From: Streptomyces sp. NRRL B-24085
Lineage (GTDB): Bacteria; Actinomycetota; Actinomycetes; Streptomycetales; Streptomycetaceae
DNA length: 51,606 bases
Direction of reading: 5' to 3'
Assembly (NCBI RefSeq): GCF_001282115.1
Contig: NZ_LJBR01000065.1
Span: forward strand, 1-51,606
Each line of letters begins with the position of its first letter. The first letter of the stretch is position 1. A program made the position numbers and the translations under genes. Below are positions 8,684-17,606 of this stretch, in pieces. The notes under the pieces were generated by a model. It was not told the origin of the DNA, searched no databases, and saw nothing but the letters and a program-made list of their open reading frames with translations.

Positions 8684-10189
8684 ATGCGACCCAGCGAGAA
8701 CGCGGCGGGCCCCCTGAGCGGCCGCGTCCGGACCACGCCCAGCCGACTCCTGCACGACGAGGTGCTCGGCCCCCAGTTCCGGTACGAGGCCGAACACCTC
8801 CTCCCCTGGTACGTCCTCATCGAGAAGGTGCTCCTCGTCGAGTACCACCGCATGGAACTCGTCGAGGCCGCTGACCGCACGGCCATCGCCGCGATCCTGC
8901 ACCGCACCACGCCGCAGACGCTGGTCGCCGACCCCGAGGCCAACCTGTCGGACCTGGCCCTGGCGCTGGAGCGGCACGTGGAACGGCATCTGCCGCGGCG
9001 CGTGGTGCACTGGCACGTCGACCGCAGCCGCAACGACCTCCAGGCCTGCGCACAACTGCTGCACGGGCGCGAGACACTCGCCCGAACCGCGCAGGCCCTG
9101 CTGGACACGGCCGAGGCCGCCCTCGACCTCGGGGAGCGCACCGTCGAACTGCCGATGCCCGGCTACACCCAGTACCAGGCCGCCCAGATCATCAGCCCCG
9201 GCTTCTACCTCACCGCTGTCGTCGAGCAGACCCTCCACACCGTGGAGCGGCTCCTGTTCACCCACGACGTCAACAACCGGTCCCCGCTGGGCGCGGGGGC
9301 CATGGCCGGCCAGGAACTGCCGTGGGACCGCGAGCGCATGGCCCGTCTGATCGGCTGCACCTCGGCGGTGCCGCACGCGCTCACCGCGGTGGCCTCACGG
9401 GGCTGGCGCGTCGAGACGGCCGCCGAACTGTCCACCTACGCGGTGGCCCTGGGCCGGTTCGTCACCGATCTGATGGCCTGGGGGAGCAGCGAGCTCGGCT
9501 TCGTCGACCTGCCCGACGAGTTCTGCGGGATCTCCGCGGCCATGCCGCAGAAGAGGAACTTTCCCGTCCTAGAACGCATCCGGGGTCGTGCCGCACACGT
9601 GGCGAGCGCCCATCTCGACCTGGTGATCGGGCAGCGCGGCGTTCCGTACACCAACATGATCGAGGTGTCGAAGGAGGCCGGTGGCTTCCGGCACTCCGCC
9701 GTCGAGGAGATGGCCTCGGCTCTGCGGCTGTTCACGGCGGTGCTGCGGCATCTCGAGTTCCGGGCCGACCGGATGCGCGCCGCCTGTGAGCGGGACTTCC
9801 TGGGCGGCTTCACCCTCGCCAACCAATTGACGCTGCGGGCTGCCGTGCCCTGGCGGACCGCACAGGTCGTCGCCGGGGAGTACATCACCTCGGCACTGGA
9901 GAAGGGACTGCCCCCGGGCCGTACGGAACCGGCACTGCTGCGCGAGGCCGCCTCGCGGCACGGACACCACGTCGAGGCCCCGGACGCGCTTCTGGCCGAG
10001 TCCCTGGACGTGGACCGGGGACTGCGGAACAAGACCACCCCGGGCTCCGCCCACCCCGACGCGGTGCGCGCGCTGCTCACCGACCAGCGCGCGCACGCCC
10101 GCCGGCTGGCGGACACCTGGGAGAGCCGCCGGGCCACGGTCCGGGCCGGCCTGACGGAGACGGACCGTCTGCTCGGTCTCAGCGGCTGA
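8684..10189 (+). CDS. Argininosuccinate lyase-like protein (fumarase/aspartase superfamily)
   Basis: A 501-residue ArgH-like lyase. It has HWHVDRSRNDLQ (ArgH: hxGRSRND), the middle motif MPGYTQYQAAQ (ArgH: MPGYTHLQ-A-Q) and the signature loop GISAAMPQKRN in place of GSSxMPQKKN. The first loop serine, the catalytic base in the superfamily, is kept at about residue 284; the second is alanine. Family members eliminate fumarate from N-substituted aspartates. Next to a kinase and a PLP beta-replacement enzyme it most likely cleaves an N-aspartyl diamino acid adduct to release 2,3-diaminobutyrate or diaminopropionate plus fumarate. I chose ATG 8684 over upstream starts because homology begins there and AGGAG lies about 11 bases upstream. 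A true arginine-pathway role is less likely given the neighbours and divergence. Confidence 0.85.
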   Translation: MRPSENAAGPLSGRVRTTPSRLLHDEVLGPQFRYEAEHLLPWYVLIEKVLLVEYHRMELVEAADRTAIAAILHRTTPQTLVADPEANLSDLALALERHVERHLPRRVVHWHVDRSRNDLQACAQLLHGRETLARTAQALLDTAEAALDLGERTVELPMPGYTQYQAAQIISPGFYLTAVVEQTLHTVERLLFTHDVNNRSPLGAGAMAGQELPWDRERMARLIGCTSAVPHALTAVASRGWRVETAAELSTYAVALGRFVTDLMAWGSSELGFVDLPDEFCGISAAMPQKRNFPVLERIRGRAAHVASAHLDLVIGQRGVPYTNMIEVSKEAGGFRHSAVEEMASALRLFTAVLRHLEFRADRMRAACERDFLGGFTLANQLTLRAAVPWRTAQVVAGEYITSALEKGLPPGRTEPALLREAASRHGHHVEAPDALLAESLDVDRGLRNKTTPGSAHPDAVRALLTDQRAHARRLADTWESRRATVRAGLTETDRLLGLSG

Positions 10190-10221
10190 CAGCACTCCGA
10201 ACGAGAGGGACGCCCACACAC

Positions 10222-11169
10222 ATGCGCACCCACGAGTCCGCTATCGAAAGAACACTGGACGGCGGGCTGGGCATCAGCCGCGCCTTCGGCACATTCGGCG
10301 AACTGCTCCAAGGAGTGCTGCCGGACAACGGCCTGGACTTCCTGGTGACCCTGCCGATCGACCTGTGGTCCACCGCCCGCTTCGACGTGGGCCCGGCCGA
10401 CTGCCCGGTCACCGTGCGACCCGCCCACAAACGCAAGTCCTTGACCCTGGCCCGGATGCTGCTGGCCCGGCACGGCATCGACCGCGGTGGCACGCTGACC
10501 ATCCACAGCGCCCTGCCGGAGGGCAAAGGGCTCGCCAGTTCGTCCGCGGACCTGGTGGCCGCCTGCCGGGCGATCTGCTCCGCCTTCGGCATCCCCCTGG
10601 CCAACAGCACGATCGAGGACCTGCTGCGCGCCATCGAGCCCACCGACGGGGTGATGTACCCGGGTTCCGTCGCCTTCTACCACCGGCAGGCGCGACTGCG
10701 CGAGCACCTGGGCCAGCCGCCCCCGCTGACCATCGTCGGCGTCGACGAGGGAGGTGCCGTACCCACCGTCGCCTTCAACCGGATCCCCAAACCGTTCGGC
10801 CCCGCCGACAGACGTGAGTACGGCCGGCTCCTCGACACCCTGGTCCGGGCGCTGCGCGAGCGAGACCTGGTGACCATGGGTGAGGTCGCCACTCGCAGCG
10901 CGGTGATGAACCAGCGGCTGCGTCCGAAGCGGATGCTCGACGAGATGTGCCGCATCAGCCGGACCGCGGGCGCCCTGGGCGTGGTGGCGGCCCACAGCGG
11001 CACGGTTCTGGGTGTCCTGCTCGCCGAGGAGGACCCGGAGTACGAGAACCGGCTGACCCGGGTCAGGGACGCCTGCCGCGAACTCGCCGGCCACACCGCC
11101 CTCTACCACTCACTGGTCGATGTGGGCCCGCCCCACTCACCGTCCGTCGACCGATCGGGGAACCTGTGA
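10222..11169 (+). CDS. GHMP-family kinase, L-threonine kinase (PduX)-like
   Basis: A 315-residue GHMP kinase. The N-terminal GTFGELLQG matches the GTxGELxQG start of PduX-type L-threonine kinases, and the phosphate-binding motif PEGKGLASSS is at 99-108. A C-terminal glycine-rich segment (AHSGTVLGVLL) completes the family pattern. The probable reaction is ATP-dependent phosphorylation of a hydroxy amino acid (threonine or serine) to give the O-phospho substrate for the PLP enzyme encoded next. Its stop overlaps the next start (GTGA), so expression is coupled. Similar kinase, cysteine-synthase-like and ArgH-like trios are described for 2,3-diaminobutyrate supply in friulimicin-type lipopeptide clusters (recalled, not checked). 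A B12-related role is unlikely because no cobalamin genes are nearby. Confidence 0.85.
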   Translation: MRTHESAIERTLDGGLGISRAFGTFGELLQGVLPDNGLDFLVTLPIDLWSTARFDVGPADCPVTVRPAHKRKSLTLARMLLARHGIDRGGTLTIHSALPEGKGLASSSADLVAACRAICSAFGIPLANSTIEDLLRAIEPTDGVMYPGSVAFYHRQARLREHLGQPPPLTIVGVDEGGAVPTVAFNRIPKPFGPADRREYGRLLDTLVRALRERDLVTMGEVATRSAVMNQRLRPKRMLDEMCRISRTAGALGVVAAHSGTVLGVLLAEEDPEYENRLTRVRDACRELAGHTALYHSLVDVGPPHSPSVDRSGNL

Positions 11170-13439
11170 TCTTCAGCAGCGTCGTGGACGCCATCGGACA
11201 CACACCTGTCGTCAGGCTCCGCCACGAGGGCCCCGGCGACGTGGAACTCTACGCCAAACTGGAACTGCAGAACCTCTTCGGGATGAAGGACCGGGTCGCC
11301 AAACAAGCCATTCTGGAAGCCCGCCGCACCGGCGAACTGACTCCCGGCGCACCCGTCATCGAGAGCTCGTCCGGGACCATGGCCCTCGGCGTCGCCCTGG
11401 TGGGCACCTCCCTCGGTCATCCCGTCCACATCGTCACCGACCCGCGCATCGACCCGATCACCCTGGCCAAACTGCGGGCCCTGGGATGCGCGGTCCACGT
11501 CGTCGAGGCGATGTCCGCCGCCGGCTGGCAGAGCGCCCGGCTCGAACGCCTCGCGCAACTGATGGACGAACTGCCGGGCGCGTTCTGCCCCCAGCAGTAC
11601 CAGAACCCGGACAACCCGCTGGCCTACCGCGCCCTGGCGGCCGAACTCCTGGAAGATCTGGGCTCCTTGGACACCGTCGTCGGGTCCGTCGGCAGCGGCG
11701 GCTCCTTGTGCGGCACCTCCCGCGTCCTGCGCCAGAGCCTGCCGGGGCTGCGCGTGGTGGGCGTCGACTGCGTGGGCAGCGTCCTGTTCGACCAGCCCGA
11801 CCGTCCTCGGCGGCTGCAGAGCGGACTCGGCAACAGCCTGCACCCCGCCAACCTCGACAGCACCCTCATCGACGAGGTGCACTGGCTCAACGACCACGAG
11901 GCCTTCGCCGCCACCCGGGACCTGGCACGGGAACAGAACGTCTTCGGCGGCAACACCTCGGGCTCCGTCTACCAGGTGATGAGGCACCTGGCCGCACAGG
12001 CGTCGCCCGGCAGCCGGATCGTCGGCATCTTCCCCGACCGCGGCGACCGCTACACCGGGACCGTCTACGACGACGAGCACTGGCGCGGCGCCGACCTGTC
12101 CTCCCAGCCCCGGCGGCGCACACCCGTCCGCGTGCCCTACGGCCAGGAGGTCACCGCCTGGTCCTGCGCGGAGCTCCGACGCAGCCAGGAGCCCCGCAAG
12201 CTGATCTTCGTCGAGTCGAACACCACCGGGACCGGCATGCTCGCCCTCGACAAGGCCCGGGAACTCGGCCTCGAACCGCTCTTCCTGACCGCGGACCCGG
12301 AGCGCTACCAGGGCCTTGCCGAGCGCGCCTGCGAGACGGTCCGCTGCGACACCAACTCCCTCAGCGCGGTGCGCCGCACGCTCAGGAACACCATCCGCCG
12401 GGAGGACTGCGCCGGCGTGACCACCACCAGCGAGTTCTACCTGCCCCTCGTCGCCGAACTGGCCCGGTGGCTGGCACTGCCGGGCAACCCGCCCGAGGTG
12501 GCCGCCCTGTGCCGGGACAAGGCGCAGGTACGGCGGGCACTCGCCGACGCGGGCCTGTGCCGCACCCGGTTCGCGACCGCGGACCGCCCCGAGGACGTCG
12601 CCGAAGCGGTACGCCGGGTCGGACTGCCCTGTGTGGTGAAACCGGTCGACGACTCCGGATCCGTCGACGTGGTGCGGTGCGCGAGCGCCGACCGTGCCGA
12701 GGCCGCCGCCCGGTCCGTACTCGGCCGTACGTTCAACGTGCGAGGACAGCGGGCCGCTCCTACCGCACTGATCGAGGAGTACCTGGACGGACCCGAGTAC
12801 AGCGTGGAGATGTTCGGCACCGGCGACGAGACGATCTGCGTGGGCATCACCGAGAAACACGTCACCGACGGACCGCACTTCGTCGAGTACCGGCACGTCT
12901 TCCCCGCGGTGCTGCCGCCGGCCCTCGCCGCCCGGATCGAGACCGTGGTGTCCGCCGCGCTGGCCGCCGTCGGCTTCCGGCACGGCGCCTCCCACACCGA
13001 GGTCAGGGTGAACGACGACAACGTGTCCGTGATCGAGATCAACGGCAGGCCCGCCGGCGGCATGATTCCCGAACTCGTCCGCCTCTCCTCCGGCACCGAT
13101 CTGCTGGCCGAGCAACTCGGCGCGGCCGCGGGACTGTCCGTGAAACCGAGGGCCGACCAGGAGTCCTGGGCCGGAGTCCAGTTCCTCACCGCCGACCGCG
13201 ACGGAGTGCTCAGCGGCTTCGACGGTCTGGAGGAGGCCGGGCGACTGCCCGGCGTCACCCACGTGGTGCCGACGGCCGAGCCGGGACGCACGGTGTGCAC
13301 ACCGCGTCAGGCCTACGACCGGCTCGGCTACGTCATCGCCCAGGGCCCGACCCGAGCCGACGTCATCGAGACCCTGGACAGGGCGTCAGGGCTCATCCGG
13401 ATCAGGCTCACCGACCCCGTCCGTCCCGGGGCGGCATAA
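11166..13439 (+). CDS. PLP-dependent cysteine synthase-like / ATP-grasp ligase fusion protein
   Basis: A 757-residue two-domain protein. Residues about 1-315 are fold-type II PLP enzyme: HTPVVRLR, the PLP lysine at about 41 in GMKDRVA, the substrate loop SSSGTMALG, and the phosphate-binding GSGGSLCGTS. Residues about 345-755 are an ATP-grasp ligase: a preATP region (IFVESNTTGTGM), PCVVKPVDDSGSVDV, IEEYLDGPEYSVEMF and the metal-binding end EVRVNDDNVSVIEINGRPAGGMIPE. The first half likely replaces an O-phospho group with an amine (for example from aspartate). The ATP-grasp half would form an amide bond to a carboxylate. The GTG at 11166 overlaps the kinase stop. The fusion suggests channelling of the new diamino acid into ligation, which is inference. 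Confidence 0.88.
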   Translation: MIFSSVVDAIGHTPVVRLRHEGPGDVELYAKLELQNLFGMKDRVAKQAILEARRTGELTPGAPVIESSSGTMALGVALVGTSLGHPVHIVTDPRIDPITLAKLRALGCAVHVVEAMSAAGWQSARLERLAQLMDELPGAFCPQQYQNPDNPLAYRALAAELLEDLGSLDTVVGSVGSGGSLCGTSRVLRQSLPGLRVVGVDCVGSVLFDQPDRPRRLQSGLGNSLHPANLDSTLIDEVHWLNDHEAFAATRDLAREQNVFGGNTSGSVYQVMRHLAAQASPGSRIVGIFPDRGDRYTGTVYDDEHWRGADLSSQPRRRTPVRVPYGQEVTAWSCAELRRSQEPRKLIFVESNTTGTGMLALDKARELGLEPLFLTADPERYQGLAERACETVRCDTNSLSAVRRTLRNTIRREDCAGVTTTSEFYLPLVAELARWLALPGNPPEVAALCRDKAQVRRALADAGLCRTRFATADRPEDVAEAVRRVGLPCVVKPVDDSGSVDVVRCASADRAEAAARSVLGRTFNVRGQRAAPTALIEEYLDGPEYSVEMFGTGDETICVGITEKHVTDGPHFVEYRHVFPAVLPPALAARIETVVSAALAAVGFRHGASHTEVRVNDDNVSVIEINGRPAGGMIPELVRLSSGTDLLAEQLGAAAGLSVKPRADQESWAGVQFLTADRDGVLSGFDGLEEAGRLPGVTHVVPTAEPGRTVCTPRQAYDRLGYVIAQGPTRADVIETLDRASGLIRIRLTDPVRPGAA

Positions 13440-13484
13440 AGACGCCCGGCCCTGACACGCCCGCACAGAGGAGACCGATCAACC

Positions 13485-14450
13485 ATGCGCCATCTGATCT
13501 CGCTCACCGACCTCCGCCCGGACGACCTGGCGCACCTCGTACGCCGCGCCGTCCGGCTCGCAGAACGGACCGATTCCTCCGCCGGACCCGAGCGCACCCT
13601 GGACCGCCGCCGGGTCGGCATCTACTTCCGCAAGTCGTCCACCAGGACGCGCACCGCCTTCTGGGGCGCGGCGGTCGCCCTCGGGGCCGACGCCATCGCC
13701 TTCGGCCCCGACGACCTCCAGATCAGCACGGGAGAGACCCTCCAGGACACCGCCAAGACACTGAGCCGCTACCTCGACGCCCTGGTCGTCCGCACCAACG
13801 AGGACATCCAGGAGCTCCGGGACCTGGCCGCGGCCGGCGACCTGGCCGTCGTCAACGCGCTCACTCTCGATGAGCATCCCACTCAGGCGGTCGCCGACCT
13901 CACCACGCTCGCAGAGCACTTCGGCGAGCTCTCCGGCCGCCATGTGCTGTGCGTCGGCGAGGGCAACAGCTCGGCCCGAGCCCTGGCCCTGGCCGCGGCA
14001 CTCACCCCCGGCCTGCGTCTCACCCTGCTCTGCCCCGAGGGCTACACGGTGCCTGACGAACACCTCAAGTCGCTCGACGAGATCGGCGACGGCTCGCTCG
14101 TGACCCAGGAGACCGAACCGGCCCGGGTGGCCGGACCCGTGGACGCCGTCTACACCAGCCGCTGGCGCACGATGGGGGTCCCCAAGGAGGACCCCGACTG
14201 GATCCGCGCCTTCGACGGCTTCCGCATCGACGACGCCTTCCTCGACCGGGTGGGCGGACCGGACACCGTCTTCCTGCACGACCTGCCCGCGGTGCGCGGA
14301 CAGGAGGTCACCGACGAGGTGCTCGACGGCCCCCGCAGCCTGGCCTGGCGGCAGGCCTTCCACAAGATGACCGCCGCCATGGCCGTCCTCGAGTGGTGTC
14401 TGCTCGACGGCGCCCCCGGCGCCCGGGACGAGGGGGGCAGCACGCCGTGA
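13485..14450 (+). CDS. Aspartate/ornithine carbamoyltransferase family protein, non-canonical substrate loop
   Basis: A 321-residue transcarbamylase. The carbamoyl-phosphate motif STRTRT is at 52-57 and HPTQ at 131-134, both intact. The amino-substrate region differs from ornithine enzymes: HCLP is replaced by HDLP near residue 265 (LHDLPAVRGQEVTDE), and the SMG loop reads SRWRTMGVPKED. This implies carbamoylation of an amine other than ornithine, plausibly the side-chain amine of the diamino acid made by the upstream enzymes, analogous to beta-ureidoalanine formation in tuberactinomycin pathways. GAGGAG precedes the ATG. The stop overlaps the NRPS start (TGATG). Confidence 0.87.
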   Translation: MRHLISLTDLRPDDLAHLVRRAVRLAERTDSSAGPERTLDRRRVGIYFRKSSTRTRTAFWGAAVALGADAIAFGPDDLQISTGETLQDTAKTLSRYLDALVVRTNEDIQELRDLAAAGDLAVVNALTLDEHPTQAVADLTTLAEHFGELSGRHVLCVGEGNSSARALALAAALTPGLRLTLLCPEGYTVPDEHLKSLDEIGDGSLVTQETEPARVAGPVDAVYTSRWRTMGVPKEDPDWIRAFDGFRIDDAFLDRVGGPDTVFLHDLPAVRGQEVTDEVLDGPRSLAWRQAFHKMTAAMAVLEWCLLDGAPGARDEGGSTP

Positions 14451-16237
14451 TGGTCCCCGTTACCTCCCGTACGGCCGGGACGGTCGACGGACTCGTCGTA
14501 CGGCAGGCCACCCGCACGCCTGACGCGGTGGCGGTGACACACGTCGGCCAGGAGCTGACCTACGCCGAACTCGTCTCCCGCGCCGGGGAGTTGGCACACC
14601 GGCTCACCGCGCGGGAGGTGCGGCCGGGGGACGTGGTGGCCCTGCTCATGGACCGCTCGGTGTCCTTCGTCGTCTCGGCGCTCGCGGTGCTCATGGCGGG
14701 CGGCGCCTACCTGCCGCTCGACCGGCGTCACCCGCAGGACCGCCTGCGCTGGATGGTCGAGGACGCCGGTGCCGTCCTGCTCCTCACGGACGGTCCCGCC
14801 GCGGTGGTCGGCTGGGCCGGGGAGACTCCCGTCGAGGAGGTCGGCCCGACCTCCGGTCCCGTCCCGGCACCGCGACGGCTGCCCGACCCTCCCGCGCACC
14901 CCGAGCACCTGGCGTACGTGATGTACACCTCCGGCTCCACCGGCACGCCCAAAGGCGTGGCCAACACCCACCGCAACATCGTGGACTTCGTGACCGACCC
15001 CTGCTGGGACCCGCAGCGGCAGGCGCGCGTGCTGGCCTACTCCCCGCTGGGCTTCGACTCCTCCACCTACGAGCTGTGGGTGCCCCTGGTCCAGGGCGGC
15101 CGGGCGGTGGTGTGGAGCCCGGAGCACTTCGACGTCGCCGAGCTGAAGCACGTGATCGCCCGGAACGAGGTGACCGCCGCCTACTTCACCACGGCGCTGT
15201 TCGACACCATCGCGCACGAGGACCCGGCGGCACTCGCACCCCTGCGGGACGTGACGACCGGCGGTGACGTGCTGTCCGTCAGTGCGCTCCGCCGGGTGCG
15301 CGAGCACTGCCCCGGCACCACGGTCGTGCACGCCTACGGCCCCACCGAGACCACCGTCTTCTGCAGCCTCCAGCCGTTCGCCCCGGACTTACGCGGAGCG
15401 CTGCGGCTCCATCTCGGCACACCCATGCGTCACACCGGCCTGTACGTCCTGGACGACACCCTGCGTCCGGTGCCACCCGGCGGTACGGGCGAGCTGTACG
15501 TCAGCGGATCCCATCTGGCCCGCGGCTACGTGGGACGGCCCGGGCTCACGGCCCAGCGGTTCCTGCCTGATCCGCAGGGCGCGCCGGGCAGCCGGATGTA
15601 CCGCACCGGCGACCTGGCCCGCAGGGAGTCCGACGGCACCCTCACCTTCGCCGGCCGAGTCGACCGGCAGGTGAAACTGCGGGGCTTCCGGATCGAGCCG
15701 GCCGAGATCGAGGCCGCTCTCGTCGCCCTCCCCGAGGTGGCCCGTGCCGCGGTCACCCTGCGCGAGGACCTGCCGGGCGGACGCGGGCTCGCCGCATACC
15801 TGGTCCCAAGGGACCGGACCCGCCAGGCCGTCGACGTCGACGAGGCCAGGCACCACCTGTCCAGGCTGCTGCCGCCGTACATGGTGCCCTCCGCGTTCAC
15901 CGTCCTGCACGAACTGCCCCTGACCGTCCACGGCAAGGTGGACCACTCGGCGCTGCCCCGCCCGGCCGCATCGGCGGAGCAGGGCCCGGCCCCCCGCACC
16001 CCGCTGGAGGAGAAGCTGTGCGGGCTGTTCTCCGAGATCCTCCAGTGCCCGCCCGTCGGCGTCGACGACAACTTCTTCCAGCTCGGCGGCCAGTCCCTGC
16101 TCGCCATCCGGCTCGGCGCCCGTATCCGGGAGACGACCGACCACGCGGTGACGATCCGTGATCTGTTCCGGTATCCGACCGTCGCCCGGCTGGCCGCCCA
16201 CCTGACCGCAGACACCGCAGCCAACCGGGAGACATGA
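14450..16237 (+). CDS. Nonribosomal peptide synthetase, A-T (loading) module
   Basis: A 595-residue adenylation-thiolation protein without a condensation domain. It shows A3 TSGSTGTPKG, A5 HAYGPTETTVF, A7 YRTGDLAR, A8 RVDRQVKLRGFRIEPAEIE and A10 HGKVDHSALP, then a carrier domain DNFFQLGGQSLL with phosphopantetheine serine at about 549. A manual GrsA alignment gives the pocket roughly as D-S-Y-Y-V-T-A-V-F-K, which I cannot assign. A GTG at 14447 in the same frame is an alternative start. With no C domain it should load the first residue and pass it to the C-A-T-TE protein encoded leftward, giving a dipeptide scaffold. It overlaps the hydrolase gene downstream (ATGA). Confidence 0.94.
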   Translation: MVPVTSRTAGTVDGLVVRQATRTPDAVAVTHVGQELTYAELVSRAGELAHRLTAREVRPGDVVALLMDRSVSFVVSALAVLMAGGAYLPLDRRHPQDRLRWMVEDAGAVLLLTDGPAAVVGWAGETPVEEVGPTSGPVPAPRRLPDPPAHPEHLAYVMYTSGSTGTPKGVANTHRNIVDFVTDPCWDPQRQARVLAYSPLGFDSSTYELWVPLVQGGRAVVWSPEHFDVAELKHVIARNEVTAAYFTTALFDTIAHEDPAALAPLRDVTTGGDVLSVSALRRVREHCPGTTVVHAYGPTETTVFCSLQPFAPDLRGALRLHLGTPMRHTGLYVLDDTLRPVPPGGTGELYVSGSHLARGYVGRPGLTAQRFLPDPQGAPGSRMYRTGDLARRESDGTLTFAGRVDRQVKLRGFRIEPAEIEAALVALPEVARAAVTLREDLPGGRGLAAYLVPRDRTRQAVDVDEARHHLSRLLPPYMVPSAFTVLHELPLTVHGKVDHSALPRPAASAEQGPAPRTPLEEKLCGLFSEILQCPPVGVDDNFFQLGGQSLLAIRLGARIRETTDHAVTIRDLFRYPTVARLAAHLTADTAANRET

Positions 16238-17520
16238 TGGCCCTGCTCGACTCGCCCCTGCGCGCCGGCCCGATCCACGTCGACGGCGACCGCCTGACGG
16301 ACCGCCTGGGGAAGCTGCGCACGTTCGGCGGCACCACCGACGGCGGTGTCACCCGGCCCGCTTTCACCCCGGAAGACCTGCGCGCCCGGGAGACCACGGC
16401 CGGCTATCTGCGCGAGGCCGGCCTGCGGGTCCGGGTGGACGCGGCCGCCAACCTCATCGGCACCGCGCCCGGCCGGCGTCCCGAACTCGGTGCCCTGGTC
16501 CTCGGCTCCCACCTGGACACCGTCCGGGGCGGCGGGGCCTACGACGGGGCGTACGGCGTGATGGCGGCCGTCGAGGTGGTGCAGAGCCTGCGCGACCGGC
16601 GCGTGGAGCTCGAACACCCCGTGGCCGTCATCGCGTTCGCCAACGAGGAGGGAACCCCCGACACCTCGCCCATGTTCGGCTCCCGGGCGGTGGCCGGTCT
16701 GGTCGACGAGCGGGAACTGAACGCGCGCACCGCGGACGGCCGTCCCTTCTCCGAGACCCTGGACGCCGCGGGCGGCGACAGCGCCCGGATCGGGCGTGCC
16801 CGCTGGCCGCACGGGTCGATCGCCGCCTTCCTGGAGGCCCACATCGAGCAGGGTCCGATCCTTGAGCGCGAGGGCGCCCGGATCGGTGTCGTGGAGGGCA
16901 TCAGCGGACGCCAGACCGTTGAACTGGTGGTGCGGGGAGCGGCCGGCCACGGCGGAACGACACCGATGGACGCCCGCCGTGACGCCCTGGTCGCGGCCGC
17001 GCAGGCCGTGCTGGGGGTGCGCGAGCTGGCCGGGCCGTCAGGGGTGGTGCGGGTGGCCACCGTCGGCCAGTGCCGGGTGGTGCCGGGTGCCTGGAACGTC
17101 ATCCCCGGCGAGGCACGCCTCCAGATCGATCTGCGGGACCTGGACGGTGCGGCCATCGACGAGGGACTGGCCCGCCTGCGCGCCCTGTCGGACCGTATCG
17201 CCGCCGACACCGGTACGACGATCACCCTCTCGCCGCAGCAGCGGGTCACGCCCACGCGGTGCGACGAGCGGTTGCGGAAACTGGCCGTCGACGCCGCGGA
17301 CTCCCTCGGCCACGCGCACCGCAGCCTGCCCAGCGGGGCCGGGCACGACGCGCAATGGATGTCCCGGGTGGCTCCGAGCGGCATGGTCTTCGTACCGAGC
17401 AGGGGCGGGGTCAGCCACGTGCCCGAGGAGTACACCGCGCCCGAGGACCTGGTCGCGGGCGCCGACGTACTGCTCAACGTCGTGCTGGCAGGCGACCGGG
17501 AGTTCCGCCCGGAGGGCTGA
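16234..17520 (+). CDS. M20-family zinc hydrolase, N-carbamoyl-amino-acid / allantoate amidohydrolase type
   Basis: A 428-residue metallohydrolase of the hydantoinase/carbamoylase group. Zinc-site motifs are visible: GSHLDTVRGGGAYDG, AFANEEG, and SGAGHDAQWM. The dimerisation-domain pattern AAGHGGTTPMDARRDAL is also present. Family enzymes hydrolyse N-carbamoyl (ureido) groups or related amides, releasing ammonia and carbon dioxide or a free amine. It is the last gene of the rightward operon, coupled to the A-T module by ATGA. Having a carbamoyltransferase and a carbamoylase-type hydrolase in one operon suggests that a carbamoyl group is installed and later removed, or that the hydrolase acts on another amide of the product. 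Confidence 0.9.
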   Translation: MMALLDSPLRAGPIHVDGDRLTDRLGKLRTFGGTTDGGVTRPAFTPEDLRARETTAGYLREAGLRVRVDAAANLIGTAPGRRPELGALVLGSHLDTVRGGGAYDGAYGVMAAVEVVQSLRDRRVELEHPVAVIAFANEEGTPDTSPMFGSRAVAGLVDERELNARTADGRPFSETLDAAGGDSARIGRARWPHGSIAAFLEAHIEQGPILEREGARIGVVEGISGRQTVELVVRGAAGHGGTTPMDARRDALVAAAQAVLGVRELAGPSGVVRVATVGQCRVVPGAWNVIPGEARLQIDLRDLDGAAIDEGLARLRALSDRIAADTGTTITLSPQQRVTPTRCDERLRKLAVDAADSLGHAHRSLPSGAGHDAQWMSRVAPSGMVFVPSRGGVSHVPEEYTAPEDLVAGADVLLNVVLAGDREFRPEG

Positions 17521-17530
17521 ACGCGCCACG

Positions 17531-17575
17531 TGACGGACGGGTGCCGGGGCTCTGCGCCCCGGCACCCGTCCGTCA
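17531..17575. terminator. Long perfect bidirectional terminator
   Basis: A 19-bp arm (TGACGGACGGGTGCCGGGG) and its exact complement flank a 7-nt loop. It sits between the convergent stops of the M20 hydrolase and the HAD phosphatase genes, and so marks the border between the NRPS locus and the second gene cluster. Confidence 0.9.
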
Positions 17576-17606
17576 TGCCCGTTTGCGTCCGTGCGGCCCG
17601 CTGCCG

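Noticed and set aside
8684..14450. Reading the ArgH-like and OTC-like genes as an arginine biosynthesis operon
   Set aside because: No argG, argB or argJ is nearby, both proteins have altered substrate motifs, and they are coupled to NRPS and diamino-acid genes.
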